A DNA stretch of 64,000 nt from an uncultured Azospirillum sp. (GCA_900542055.1 UQMA01000002.1:13904-77903); one strand, 5' to 3'; shown: positions 1 to 8,115, numbered from the stretch's first letter. Translations and numbers: made by a program. The notes: a model not told the origin generated them from the letters alone.

Positions 1-331
1 GCCCTGTTTCCATATCTATTTGATAGATTTCTTTGCCGTTTGTAGCAAAGGTGTAGCGAATATTAAGCAGTTTGGCATATTGCTTGGCTTGCGCAACGCC
101 GTCTGTGTATGAACGAGATGATTTTTTGGCCTCAACCACCGCCAACTTTACATTTTTGTATATAAGCACATAATCGGCGCTCAATTTCGGCGCGCGTGAG
201 TTCAGACCCGTAATTTTGCCTTTTGAAATGGGATATTCTCGTCTAACAATAATATCATCGCCGGTTTTCCAGCCGCATTCCTGCAATTTGGGGTTAATCA
301 GTTCTTCTCTGGTGTCGGCTTCGGAAAACAT
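1..331 (-). CDS. hsdR: Type I restriction enzyme R subunit, N-terminal part (cut by window edge)
   Basis: The gene starts at ATG 331-329 on the minus strand and runs off the left edge, leaving about 110 residues. The visible part fits the HsdR N-terminal nuclease domain: a segment reading ADYVLIYKN then LAVVEAKKSS supplies the D and E-x-K of a PD-(D/E)xK site. In a complete protein this domain is followed by SF2 translocase domains that move DNA before cleavage. The start codon overlaps the hsdS stop by one base (TAATG), so the two genes are probably translationally coupled. The Shine-Dalgarno AGAGGAG lies inside the end of hsdS. Confidence 0.85.
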   Translation of the reverse strand, partial: MFSEADTREELINPKLQECGWKTGDDIIVRREYPISKGKITGLNSRAPKLSADYVLIYKNVKLAVVEAKKSSRSYTDGVAQAKQYAKLLNIRYTFATNGKEIYQIDMETG

Positions 332-1464
332 TATAATTCTCCTCTAAAAGCGCGTTTTAGAATAGATTGTTTCAGTTCATCGAAATTTTTTATTTTTTGA
401 CTGTAAACCGCTTCAAGTTGCTTGATTTGTTCGTGAAGCTTATCAAGTCTGGCAACAATCCGCTCTTGCTCCAGTAATGATGGTAACTTAAATTGAACTT
501 TTTTGATTAGATCACTACTTATATTTTGAACAATAGCTCCTGTTGCAAGCGCATCATATTGTTCTTTTATATAATTTGATGATAATAGATAATAAAAATA
601 ATCTGTATTAACTAAATTTTTATTTAACTTTAATACGAACCACCCATCATGTATATAACCATCTATTTTTAAAATATATGGTTTTCCGTAGGACATGGAG
701 TTACTTATTATAAAATCTCCTTCTTTTACATACCGCGACTTTTTTGCACCTTCTCCTGTAATTTTTTGTGCTGTACTTGTTACATATTTTTCCGAACAAT
801 CCCCAATCTTAATCCAATTTACACCACTACCGTCATTAGTAATAAAATTTTTAATAGGACGAGGCGAACTTCCACGCTCTACTACACATACCTCTCCTAG
901 TGTTTTCTCTTCCCAATCATTGGTATTTTCCGTAAAGGCTTTGTTCAAGGAGCTTTCAAACAACTCTTTAGCATTTTTAAGATTGTTTTCGGTGATGGCT
1001 TTTGCTTTGTCTATCGCCTCAAAAGCTTTATCAAACTTTGCCACAATCCGCTCTTGCTCCGGTAATGGTGGTAAAATAATTTTTTCTTTTTTATAGTCAT
1101 TGTAATATATATGAGGAATTGCAGCTCCTTGATAATATTTTGAAAAATCAATAGATTGCAAATAATAATAACCAAAACGAATATTTATTTCACATTTTGG
1201 AAATAAATATTGTAAAGTTCCTAAAACTGAAGAATTTGCTTCATAGTGATAAACTCTTCCAACACCTGCTCCGTCTTTTATAATCGCCAAATATTCTTTA
1301 TCTTGTTGATAAAAATTTACTTTAGCAATAAGACCTCTTGCGCCATATACAGGATATTCTCCTTGACAATTATTCAATTTGTTAGCTGATAAGACAGAAG
1401 CCCCTTTATCTAAAATATCCCCTAATGTCTTTTCTTGCCAGCCTGCCGGAATAGTTTTTGCCAT
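331..1464 (-). CDS. hsdS: Type I restriction-modification specificity subunit
   Basis: 377 residues with the two-fold layout of HsdS: two target-recognition domains, each opening with W(Q/E)EKTLG and closing with LP.L.EQERIVA.(F/L)DK followed by a helical spacer (residues about 133-185 and 330-377). Each domain would read one half of a bipartite DNA target, and the conserved helices set the spacing. It is the second gene of hsdM-hsdS-hsdR, with TAATG overlaps at both ends. Both halves are complete, so the system looks functional. The target sequence cannot be deduced from sequence alone. Confidence 0.9.
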   Translation of the reverse strand: MAKTIPAGWQEKTLGDILDKGASVLSANKLNNCQGEYPVYGARGLIAKVNFYQQDKEYLAIIKDGAGVGRVYHYEANSSVLGTLQYLFPKCEINIRFGYYYLQSIDFSKYYQGAAIPHIYYNDYKKEKIILPPLPEQERIVAKFDKAFEAIDKAKAITENNLKNAKELFESSLNKAFTENTNDWEEKTLGEVCVVERGSSPRPIKNFITNDGSGVNWIKIGDCSEKYVTSTAQKITGEGAKKSRYVKEGDFIISNSMSYGKPYILKIDGYIHDGWFVLKLNKNLVNTDYFYYLLSSNYIKEQYDALATGAIVQNISSDLIKKVQFKLPSLLEQERIVARLDKLHEQIKQLEAVYSQKIKNFDELKQSILKRAFRGEL

Positions 1465-2909
1465 TACAGCAGCTCCTTAATTTTCTTTAATAACTCGGTA
1501 TTTTTTCTGTCCTCTTGCTCTATATTGGCAATAATCTCTGACGGCTCTCTATATTCAACCTCATCACTTTTATTGGGGTTTTTAACCGATAAATCCAACG
1601 TGTCGGCTTTGACATCTGCCAAATCAACGAACCAAGAGTTTTCGGTTTCTTTCAGACTATTAAAACAATCTAAAAAATCAGCCAAATCTTTTTCGTTAAG
1701 CGGATTGGTTTTGCCAAGATTTCTCTCCAAATTAAGCTGACAATACCAAATTTTTTGAGTGGGCTCGCCTTTTTTGAAAAATAAAACCACAGTTTTGACA
1801 CCAGCAGAAAAAACTTTTGACGGCAAATCGAGTATTGCATACAAATTGCAGCTTTCCAGCAGCTCTCTTCTAACCTCTATTGCATCGCCGTTGCTTAAAA
1901 AGGTGTTTTTGATAACCAGACCCGCGCGCCCTCCGGCTTTAAGGCTTTTTATAAAGTGCTGAACAAACATATATGCGGTTTCGCTTGTTTTTATCGGAAA
2001 GTTTTGAATGTCGGTTTTACTGGTGGCAGCGCCGAAAGGCGGATTTGCCAAAACAATGTCATATTGGTCTTTGCTTTGGATAGACATAATATTTTCAGAC
2101 AAAGTGTCTTTACGGATTATATTGGGAGCTTCCACACCATGCAAAATCATATTCATAATGGCTATAATATACGGCAGAGGCTTAAACTCTTTGCCGTACA
2201 AAGTTTTCTTCTGCAAAAATTCCATTTCGTCCACAGTAAGATTTTTGCTTTCTTTCAGATAATTAAAAGCTTCTACCAAAAATCCGGCAGAACCGCAGGC
2301 GCCGTCATATATTCTGTTTCCCAATTGCGGTTTGACTGCTTTTATAATCGCACGGATAAGCGGCCGCGGCGTATAATATTCTCCGCCGTTACGCCCGCTG
2401 TTGCCCATATTTTGAATTTTGTTTTCATAAAGTTCAGAAAGTTCATGTTTTTCCTTTGAGGTCTGAAAACGCATATCCTGCATATAGCCGATAACGTTAC
2501 GCATTATATAGCCATCATTTATTTTGTTGCGTATTTCGCTGAAAATAATGCCGATTTTATACTCCAAAGTATCGGGTGTGTCTGCCAACTCCTTAAATTT
2601 TGCCAAATAAGGAAAAAGTTCGTCTTTTACAAACAATATTAAATCATCGCCGGTCATGGCCTGATCATAATCAAGTTTTCCTTCCGCATTTTGGGGATAT
2701 GCCCAACTGCTCCACGTATATTTTTTATTGATTATCGGATTATATTGCCGGCCATTCAGTTCGGCTTCAAGCGCACGATTGTTTTCAAGATCTTCCATAT
2801 ATTTTAAGAACAAAAGCCACGAAGTTTGCTCAATATAGTCCATTTCGGTTGAACAACCGGCGTCTTTATGCAATTCATTATCTATATTCTTAAAACTTTG
2901 CTCAAACAT
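1464..2909 (-). CDS. hsdM: Type I restriction-modification DNA methyltransferase subunit
   Basis: 481 residues if translation starts at ATG 2909 (protein begins MFEQSFKNID), preceded by AAAAGGTG. It has the N-terminal helical domain with TEMDYIEQTSWLLFLKY, the GGEYYTPRPLI segment, a SAM-binding motif I written DGACGSAGFL (usual form DPACGTGGFL) and the catalytic ANPPFG motif IV of adenine-N6 methylases. It should modify the host target site and form M2S1 with HsdS. An in-frame upstream ATG at 3029 with its own Shine-Dalgarno would add 40 residues unlike HsdM; that stretch is better read as a leader (see the regulatory entry). The stop overlaps the hsdS start (TAATG). Confidence 0.92.
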   Translation of the reverse strand: MFEQSFKNIDNELHKDAGCSTEMDYIEQTSWLLFLKYMEDLENNRALEAELNGRQYNPIINKKYTWSSWAYPQNAEGKLDYDQAMTGDDLILFVKDELFPYLAKFKELADTPDTLEYKIGIIFSEIRNKINDGYIMRNVIGYMQDMRFQTSKEKHELSELYENKIQNMGNSGRNGGEYYTPRPLIRAIIKAVKPQLGNRIYDGACGSAGFLVEAFNYLKESKNLTVDEMEFLQKKTLYGKEFKPLPYIIAIMNMILHGVEAPNIIRKDTLSENIMSIQSKDQYDIVLANPPFGAATSKTDIQNFPIKTSETAYMFVQHFIKSLKAGGRAGLVIKNTFLSNGDAIEVRRELLESCNLYAILDLPSKVFSAGVKTVVLFFKKGEPTQKIWYCQLNLERNLGKTNPLNEKDLADFLDCFNSLKETENSWFVDLADVKADTLDLSVKNPNKSDEVEYREPSEIIANIEQEDRKNTELLKKIKELL

Positions 2910-2912
2910 ATC

Positions 2913-3149
2913 ACACCTTTTCGGCAACAAAAAAAGCCGCTGATGAGGCGACTGGAAGTTGGAAACTACACTTAGATAGTGCGACATATTCGAAACCTTG
3001 TAGGGAGATTGCTCCCTACAAGATACCATATTTTGTCACCTTCCAGTCATAAAACCAGAAGGCATATAAAGTTTTCGTCCTTATATAAGACGCTAAGTGA
3101 GAGGTTTCCACACCTCAGATAGTTCATCAATTCTATCCGCTTTGGATAG
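2913..3149 (-). promoter_or_regulatory. Structured leader of the hsdMSR operon
   Basis: On the minus strand, from 5' to 3': hairpin CTATCC/GGATAG (3149-3133); a bulged hairpin (3117-3098); the segment GACTGGAAGGTG carrying a Shine-Dalgarno (3048-3037) before ATG 3029; an 11-bp perfect hairpin with a 4-nt loop (3022-2997); then CTTCCAGTC (2958-2950), complementary to GACTGGAAG over 9 bp. In addition CTAAGTG..GTTTCC (about 2974-2960) complements GGAAACC..CACTTAG (about 3110-3094). These pairings interleave, so they are alternative folds or a pseudoknot. The leader ORF is in frame with hsdM. A C4-like antisense RNA leader, as in phages P1/P4, is a possible relative, but I could not confirm it. 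Confidence 0.5.
2929..2952 (-). terminator. Intrinsic terminator just upstream of hsdM (candidate attenuator)
   Basis: On the minus strand GTCGC pairs with GCGGC (5 bp with one G-U) around the loop CTCATCA, followed directly by seven T. It sits between the leader and hsdM in the same direction, so it could stop transcription before the methylase gene. Its 5' arm overlaps a segment that can instead pair with the leader's Shine-Dalgarno region. Confidence 0.55.
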
Positions 3150-3200
3150 TATCGGTTTAATCCGCAAAAAGCAAGAAAATTTCATTACTGCGTCCATAAC

Positions 3201-3233
3201 AAAAATCCCCCTGCTTTGCGATAAACAGGGGGA
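3201..3233 (-). terminator. Intrinsic terminator after the DXS-like gene
   Basis: An 8-bp stem TCCCCCTG/CAGGGGGA with a 12-nt loop, followed on the minus strand by TTTTTGTT. It lies about 20 bases beyond the stop of the DXS-like gene and separates it from the restriction operon. Confidence 0.85.
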
Positions 3234-3255
3234 CCGGATTTTTAATGCAAACAGA

Positions 3256-5004
3256 TTAAATGTTCTTTGTAATATCCGCTACGATTTGTTCAACAGTTAA
3301 GTGATTGTGTTGATAGATCTCATCCAGCGGTGTTCTGTCGGTAAACTCTTTTTTGGCGCCAAAATTCAAAACTTTCATTGCTGAAGTTCCATAAAATGAA
3401 GCTATTTTTTCACCAAAACCGCCATTGACAATTCCATCTTCCAAAGTGGCAACCAAACTGTGATTTGACCGCAATTCGTCTAAAACATTTTCATCAATTC
3501 CACTCAAATAACGCGGATTAATCAAAGTTGCGTTAATGCCTTTTTCTTTCAGTCTATCGGCAACCTGCTGTCCCAAGCCGAAAAAGCTTCCGGCGGCAAT
3601 CAAAGCAACCTGACTGCCCTTTTGCGCTATTTGATAACGATTGAGCGCACCATAGTTTTTTTCAACAGCCGACGCGCTGTGTGTTACAACTGACGGTATA
3701 CGAATCACAACCGGATGTTCGTTTTGATCAACAGCCCAATCCAACATGGATAAATATTCTTCTTTTGAAGTCGGAGCCAAATAAACAATATTCGGAATAT
3801 TCGAAATCATCGCAATATCAAAACAGCCCAAATGGGTTACATCCGCGCTCGAAATTCCCGCCCACGAAACCAAAATAACAGCCGGATTGTTGTTTATCGC
3901 CAAATCTTGCGACAATTGATCATATGCGCGTTGAATGAAAGAACTCAACACCATATAAACAGGTTTGCAGCCGCCTTTGGCCAGCGCCGACGAAAAAGCG
4001 ACCGCATGCTCTTCGGCAATGCCGACATCAACAAAATTTTGCCCCAGCTTCGCTCTGCGTTCCGGTGTTAAGCCAACAGCCCCAGGAGTTCCGGCATTGA
4101 CAGCCACAACCGTTTTATCTTTGGCAATTTTATCAATTAAATAATCATAAGTTATATCATTGTAATTTTCACCCGACATATCAATTTTGGCTTTTCCGCT
4201 TTCGATTTCAAACGGAACATTCCAGTGCCAACGTTCCTTGTTTTCTTCGGCCGGTTTATAGCCTTTGCCTTTCAAAGTGCGAATATGAACCACTGTCGGG
4301 CGCGGAGTGTCTTTAACCTGTTTGAAAGCGGCAATCAGACTTTCAAGAGAGTTTCCGTCTTCAACATACAGATAATCAAACCCCAAAGCTTTGAACATAT
4401 TGCATTCGGCTGTTCCTTTGGTTTCGCGCAAAAGACGCAAATTGTTATACAGTCCGCCATGATTTTCGGCAATCGACATCTCGTTGTCATTAACCACAAT
4501 GATAATATTGCTGTTCAGCACAGCTGCATTGCTAAAACCTTCCAAAGCCTCGCCGCCCGACAAAGAACCATCGCCGATTAAGGCTATCACATTATGTTTT
4601 TCACTTTTCAAATCACGTGCTTTTGCCAAACCGCAAGCCAAACTTACAGAAGTTGAAGTATGTCCGACCTTAAAAAAGTCATGTTCGCTTTCAGCGGGAT
4701 TGGTATAACCGGAAATAACCGACATGCCTTCTTTGGTTAAAAATCCGTTTTTACGGCCGGTCAGCAGCTTGTGCGGATAGCTTTGATGCGAAACATCATA
4801 AACAATTTTGTCTTTTGGAGAATCAAAAACATAATGCAAAGCTATTGTTGCTTCGACAATCCCCAAATTAGGTCCGACGTGTCCGCCAATCATACTGTCA
4901 CGATTGAGAATCGCCTGACGAATCTCATCAGCCAGACCATTCATTTCGTGAATACTAAATTTTTTCAAATCTTGCGGCGCATTTATGCGATCCAAATATG
5001 TCAT
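3256..5004 (-). CDS. DXS-like thiamine-diphosphate enzyme (1-deoxy-D-xylulose-5-phosphate synthase family)
   Basis: 582 residues, shorter than the usual 620-640 of housekeeping DXS. It has the transketolase-family layout: GHVGPNLG near residue 41, the ThDP-binding GDGSLSGGEALEG and VVNDNEMSIAEN segments, then pyrimidine and C-terminal domains. Several signatures differ from canonical DXS: YDVSHQSYPHK instead of WDVGHQAYPHK, and SGYTNPAESEHDFF in the loop. These resemble the DXS-like group often annotated in anaerobic Firmicutes and Bacteroidetes, so synthesis of DXP is plausible but not certain. ATG 5004 has a strong AAAGGAG. A MerR-type promoter lies upstream, so it appears regulated rather than housekeeping. 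A canonical dxs may exist elsewhere in the genome. Confidence 0.75.
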   Translation of the reverse strand: MTYLDRINAPQDLKKFSIHEMNGLADEIRQAILNRDSMIGGHVGPNLGIVEATIALHYVFDSPKDKIVYDVSHQSYPHKLLTGRKNGFLTKEGMSVISGYTNPAESEHDFFKVGHTSTSVSLACGLAKARDLKSEKHNVIALIGDGSLSGGEALEGFSNAAVLNSNIIIVVNDNEMSIAENHGGLYNNLRLLRETKGTAECNMFKALGFDYLYVEDGNSLESLIAAFKQVKDTPRPTVVHIRTLKGKGYKPAEENKERWHWNVPFEIESGKAKIDMSGENYNDITYDYLIDKIAKDKTVVAVNAGTPGAVGLTPERRAKLGQNFVDVGIAEEHAVAFSSALAKGGCKPVYMVLSSFIQRAYDQLSQDLAINNNPAVILVSWAGISSADVTHLGCFDIAMISNIPNIVYLAPTSKEEYLSMLDWAVDQNEHPVVIRIPSVVTHSASAVEKNYGALNRYQIAQKGSQVALIAAGSFFGLGQQVADRLKEKGINATLINPRYLSGIDENVLDELRSNHSLVATLEDGIVNGGFGEKIASFYGTSAMKVLNFGAKKEFTDRTPLDEIYQHNHLTVEQIVADITKNI

Positions 5005-5037
5005 ATTTATCTCCTTTGAAAATTCATAACTTACCGC

Positions 5038-5068
5038 ATAATAAAATTTAGAGTTAACTTTAAGTCAA
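5038..5068 (-). promoter_or_regulatory. MerR-type promoter and operator before the DXS-like gene
   Basis: On the minus strand there is -35 TTGACT (5068-5063), a 19-bp spacer and -10 TATTAT (5043-5038). The spacer holds the near-perfect dyad TTAGAGTTAACTTTAA (5048-5063, plus strand). A long spacer with a central dyad is typical of promoters activated by MerR-family regulators. Confidence 0.75.
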
Positions 5069-5075
5069 GCGTTTT

Positions 5076-6116
5076 TTATTTTTTATCGCCGTTTTGTTCT
5101 TTCTGTTCAACCAAAGTGTTTTCAAAAAACTTTTCGATAGCGTCAAACGGTATCAAATCTTTTCTGTCATACAAATCGACATGATCGGCTCCAGAAACGG
5201 AATAAAGCTCTTTCGGATCTTCCGCCACCAAAAAAGCATCTTCGCTAAAATTGCGCGTATGGGCTTTTTCACCGACAATAAACAGAATCGGACGCGGAGA
5301 AATCAAATCAACCTGAGCAGTCGGATTATATGCTATCAACGCCGGAATATCCGACAGATAAATATCGGGATGAGCGCGCGGGTGGCTTCCTCTTTCCGTA
5401 TGGTAATAAGCATAAAAAGATTTGTCTGCATCAGAAGTTTGGGCTGTTATCTTTTCGGGAACAAAACCTATTGTTTGGCCTTTATTGCCGTCTAATTCAG
5501 CAATACGGGCGTTTGAATATTCTTCCAGATTGTTTTGGAGTTCTTCTTTATCTTTATTGCCGTCCGCTCCTTGTCTGAATTGGCGTCCCAAATCATACAT
5601 ATTGATTGTTATTATCGCTTTCATACGCATATCAGCCACCGCCGCCGCCAAAGCCCACGCACCGCCGCTGCTTATGCCGATAACGCCGATATTTTTTTCA
5701 TCTACCTCAGGGCGATTGCTCAAAAAATCAACTGCCGCACGAAAATCTTCAACAAAAATTTCAGGAGAAACCGAATATTTTGGTTGTCCTCCGCTTTCTC
5801 CCATAAATGAAGAATCAAAAGCCAAAGTTGCAAAACCTCGTTCGGCTAATGTTTTGGCGTACAAACCTGAAGTTTGCTCTTTGACACTTCCTAAAGGACC
5901 GCCGATAACGACCGCCGGCAATTTTTTGCCCTGCTCTCCGGCCTTAGGAAGATAAAAATCAGCAGCTATATTAATCCCGCGGCGATTATAAAAAGAAACT
6001 TTTTGGCTGACAGCTGAATTTTTTTCTTTATTTTCATCTGTTGTCTGTGCTCGAGCTTCTGTAAATAAAAATATTGCCGCCGCTGCAAGAAACAAAAATT
6101 TACATAATTTATACAT
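5076..6116 (-). CDS. Exported alpha/beta hydrolase (YcjY-like)
   Basis: 346 residues with an N-terminal signal peptide (hydrophobic LFLAAAAIFLF, likely cleaved after ARAQ), so it should act in the periplasm. The fold is marked by GGPLGSVKEQ (oxyanion region), the nucleophile elbow GISSGG around residue 150, and a late GADHVD that likely supplies the catalytic histidine. The substrate is unknown; relatives are annotated as YcjY-type or dienelactone-hydrolase-like. It lies between its MerR regulator (divergent) and the DXS-like gene (same strand, 71 bp downstream), and both enzyme genes have the same operator type. Confidence 0.8.
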   Translation of the reverse strand: MYKLCKFLFLAAAAIFLFTEARAQTTDENKEKNSAVSQKVSFYNRRGINIAADFYLPKAGEQGKKLPAVVIGGPLGSVKEQTSGLYAKTLAERGFATLAFDSSFMGESGGQPKYSVSPEIFVEDFRAAVDFLSNRPEVDEKNIGVIGISSGGAWALAAAVADMRMKAIITINMYDLGRQFRQGADGNKDKEELQNNLEEYSNARIAELDGNKGQTIGFVPEKITAQTSDADKSFYAYYHTERGSHPRAHPDIYLSDIPALIAYNPTAQVDLISPRPILFIVGEKAHTRNFSEDAFLVAEDPKELYSVSGADHVDLYDRKDLIPFDAIEKFFENTLVEQKEQNGDKK

Positions 6117-6142
6117 CGCAATCTCCTTATATCAGATGAAAT

Positions 6143-6173
6143 AAATTATTTATTAGAGCTAACTTTAAGTCAA
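6143..6173 (-). promoter_or_regulatory. MerR-type promoter and operator before the exported hydrolase
   Basis: On the minus strand there is -35 TTGACT (6173-6168), a 19-bp spacer and -10 TAATTT (6148-6143). The spacer dyad TTAGAGCTAACTTTAA (6153-6168, plus strand) differs by one base from the site before the DXS-like gene. It lies in the divergent gap next to the merR gene. Confidence 0.75.
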
Positions 6174-6230
6174 GTCTTTTTATTGACAAAAAACCTTTTT
6201 TATGTTTTAGCATAAGGCAAGGAGAAAAAA

Positions 6231-6656
6231 ATGGGATATTCTATCGGGCAAGTTGCCAAAAAAACTGGTTTAACTGCACATACACTGCGCTATTATGAAA
6301 AAGAAGGACTGCTGCCCTTCGTCAAAAAAAACAGCTCGGGATTGCGCGTTTTTACCGACAATGACTTAGGCTGGCTGTCTATGATTGAATGCCTGAAAGA
6401 TACCGGAATGCCGCTGAAAGCCATCAAACAATATATTGATTGGTTCACAGAAGGAGATTCTACTTTGCAGCAACGTTACGATATGTTTTGCAAACAAAAA
6501 GAAAATGTTGAAAAACAAATTGCTTTGTTTCAAAAACATCTTCGCAAAATCAATTTTAAAATGACTCTCTACGAAAAAGCTTTAAAATTGGGCTCTTTGG
6601 AAAAAGCAATGGCTGATAAAGAAATAGAAAAACTGAAAAAAGAAATTTATGAATAA
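6231..6656 (+). CDS. MerR-family transcriptional regulator
   Basis: 141 residues. The N-terminal winged helix reads YSIGQVAKKTGLTAHTLRYY-EKEGLLP, the standard MerR DNA-binding start, followed by the second helix-turn-helix and a long dimerisation helix (about residues 75-115). There is no cysteine cluster of metal sensors, so the ligand is probably organic or another stress signal. It is transcribed away from the hydrolase gene. Two matching 19-bp-spacer operators nearby suggest that it activates both the hydrolase and the DXS-like gene. The start has a good AAGGAG. Confidence 0.9.
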   Translation: MGYSIGQVAKKTGLTAHTLRYYEKEGLLPFVKKNSSGLRVFTDNDLGWLSMIECLKDTGMPLKAIKQYIDWFTEGDSTLQQRYDMFCKQKENVEKQIALFQKHLRKINFKMTLYEKALKLGSLEKAMADKEIEKLKKEIYE

Positions 6657-6657
6657 C

Positions 6658-7539
6658 TTATAGATTTTTTAGAATATCCTTATAATAGTTCAAAACAACG
6701 CGTATTTTTGGAATATCTTTAATACTGTCGTGCGTTACCAAATAAATTATGGAATTTGTTTCACAGGGAATATTGTCAAGACAAACAAGCCCAACGCCTT
6801 CTTTGGCAAAATTCATCGGCATAATACCTATACCACCGCCGTTCATTATCATATCATTGACAGCAAATGTGCTGTTGGATAAAAACAGCCGACGCGCGTT
6901 GCGCATAAATTTCGGAGCTTCTTCCACCCATTTTTTGCAATCTCGTTTTAATATCAAGCGGTGGTATAACAAAATGTCTTCTATATTTTGAGGATAATCA
7001 TGATTTTCTAAATATTTCTGTGATGCAAAAAATCCGCATGGAGTTTTACGTTCGGCAACAACCACCAAATCATTCCCTTTAGGAATATGGTAACTCAAAC
7101 AAATATCATAATCCAAATTGCTCATATTCGGAACCAAATTGCAAGTATCTACAAAAATTGATAAATTTGAATATTTATCAAGAAAGTCACGTAAATGACG
7201 GATATAAAAATTACTACGGACATTACTTTCATAAATAATTTTAACTTCGCCTTTAATATCTGAACTAACAGCCGCAACATTATAAGCCTGCTGAATATTA
7301 TTTTTTATTTCTTCGGCTATTTCGGTTACCTGTTCACCTTTAGGTGTAAGAAAACATCCTTTTTCATCAGAAGCGACCAGTTTAACACCTAGTTCATTTT
7401 CTAGATTACTCAAATATTTATTCAAAGTGTCTATTGAAGTGTTTAAAAACTTTGCGGCTGTACGTTTTCCGCCGTATTTTTGAATAGCATGGAGCATCAT
7501 AATGCCTTCCATATTCATAAGATCACGTTTACTAAACAT
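6658..7539 (-). CDS. LysR-family transcriptional regulator
   Basis: 293 residues. The N-terminal winged helix-turn-helix (GGKRTAAKFLNTSIDTLNKY, then LENELGVKL and TPKGE) matches LysR, followed by a substrate-binding domain from about residue 90. It is convergent with the merR gene, with only one base between the stops. Start ATG 7539 has GAGGATAAA before it. The target genes are not evident; no divergent partner gene sits next to it, since upstream is about 190 bp of non-coding DNA and then another minus-strand gene. Confidence 0.85.
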   Translation of the reverse strand: MFSKRDLMNMEGIMMLHAIQKYGGKRTAAKFLNTSIDTLNKYLSNLENELGVKLVASDEKGCFLTPKGEQVTEIAEEIKNNIQQAYNVAAVSSDIKGEVKIIYESNVRSNFYIRHLRDFLDKYSNLSIFVDTCNLVPNMSNLDYDICLSYHIPKGNDLVVVAERKTPCGFFASQKYLENHDYPQNIEDILLYHRLILKRDCKKWVEEAPKFMRNARRLFLSNSTFAVNDMIMNGGGIGIMPMNFAKEGVGLVCLDNIPCETNSIIYLVTHDSIKDIPKIRVVLNYYKDILKNL

Positions 7540-7659
7540 TTTATCCTCACTTCAATAATATTGTATCTAATTGAAAAATATAAACAATATTTTATCCAAA
7601 ATAACTAATAGTTGCAAGTTTTTATTGAAATATATTATTGAAACTAAAAATTTCAACGC

Positions 7660-7701
7660 AAAAAAAAACGGCTTCAAACTGTCTAACCAGTTCAAAGCCG
7701 T
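7660..7701 (-). terminator. Intrinsic terminator of the small basic gene
   Basis: The hairpin ACGGCTT..AACTG / CAGTT..AAGCCGT is followed on the minus strand by a run of nine T. It sits 26 bp past the stop of the 52-residue gene. Confidence 0.85.
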
Positions 7702-7726
7702 GTACAAAACACTCTAGAAAGGAAAA

Positions 7727-7885
7727 CTATGCCGTAGGTTCTACTGCATAATTACCGTTCCGTTTTCTACGATTTTTATAATCGTCACGAGATTTCTGAT
7801 AGTCGGTCTTGCCAACTTTGTTCTTACGAAACTCGCCCTTTTCTTTCTTAGAATTGCGAGTAAAACGTTTAGTTTTGTTTGCCAT
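7727..7885 (-). CDS. Small highly basic protein, 52 aa
   Basis: Reads MANKTKRFTRNSKKEKG at the start and is rich in Lys, Arg and Asn throughout (ending VEPTA). It was not recognised. The composition suggests an RNA- or ribosome-associated protein, but that is only inference. It is bracketed by its own promoter (TTGACA-16-TAATAT) and a strong terminator, which supports a real, separately transcribed gene. There is no clear Shine-Dalgarno; the leader is about 50 nt and AT-rich. Confidence 0.65.
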   Translation of the reverse strand: MANKTKRFTRNSKKEKGEFRKNKVGKTDYQKSRDDYKNRRKRNGNYAVEPTA

Positions 7886-7939
7886 AAAGCTTAAATGTTT
7901 AAAAATTAATAATATATAAAAAATCTGTAATTGGACAGA

Positions 7940-7967
7940 ATATTATCTTTTTTCTGTCTTTTGTCAA
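7940..7967 (-). promoter_or_regulatory. Sigma-70-type promoter of the small basic gene
   Basis: On the minus strand -35 TTGACA (7967-7962) and -10 TAATAT (7945-7940) are separated by 16 bp, about 55 bp upstream of ATG 7885. Confidence 0.7.
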
Positions 7968-8090
7968 GATAAAAAATATATTTTTTACGCATAAATAACT
8001 ATTAACTTAGAGTAAACTTTAAATGTCAGTCTAAAAAAATGAATTAATTCATAATAGATATCCCCCTCGGTAACCGGAGATTCTATAGAA

Positions 8091-8115
8091 AAGGCACCCA
8101 AAAGGTGCCTTTTGT
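8091..8115 (-). terminator. Bidirectional-looking terminator after the folA-thyA operon
   Basis: AAGGCACC pairs with GGTGCCTT, with T-rich flanks on both strands. It lies 6 bp beyond the stop of the last small ORF of the operon. Confidence 0.8.

Noticed and set aside
331..1464. Phase-variable inversion of hsdS
   Set aside because: No second hsdS copy, recombinase gene or long inverted repeats are seen in the window; the part left of position 1 cannot be judged.
2936..3000. Plus-strand CTGATGAG followed by GAAAC elements, suggestive of a hammerhead ribozyme
   Set aside because: The segments that should form stem II and stem III do not pair in the required way, and no NUH cleavage site closes the core. 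The same bases are better explained by the minus-strand terminator before hsdM.
2909..3029. Longer hsdM start at ATG 3029 giving a 40-residue N-terminal extension
   Set aside because: The extension is unlike HsdM, runs through the hairpins and terminator, and a good ribosome site precedes ATG 2909. I treat it as a leader ORF rather than part of the protein.
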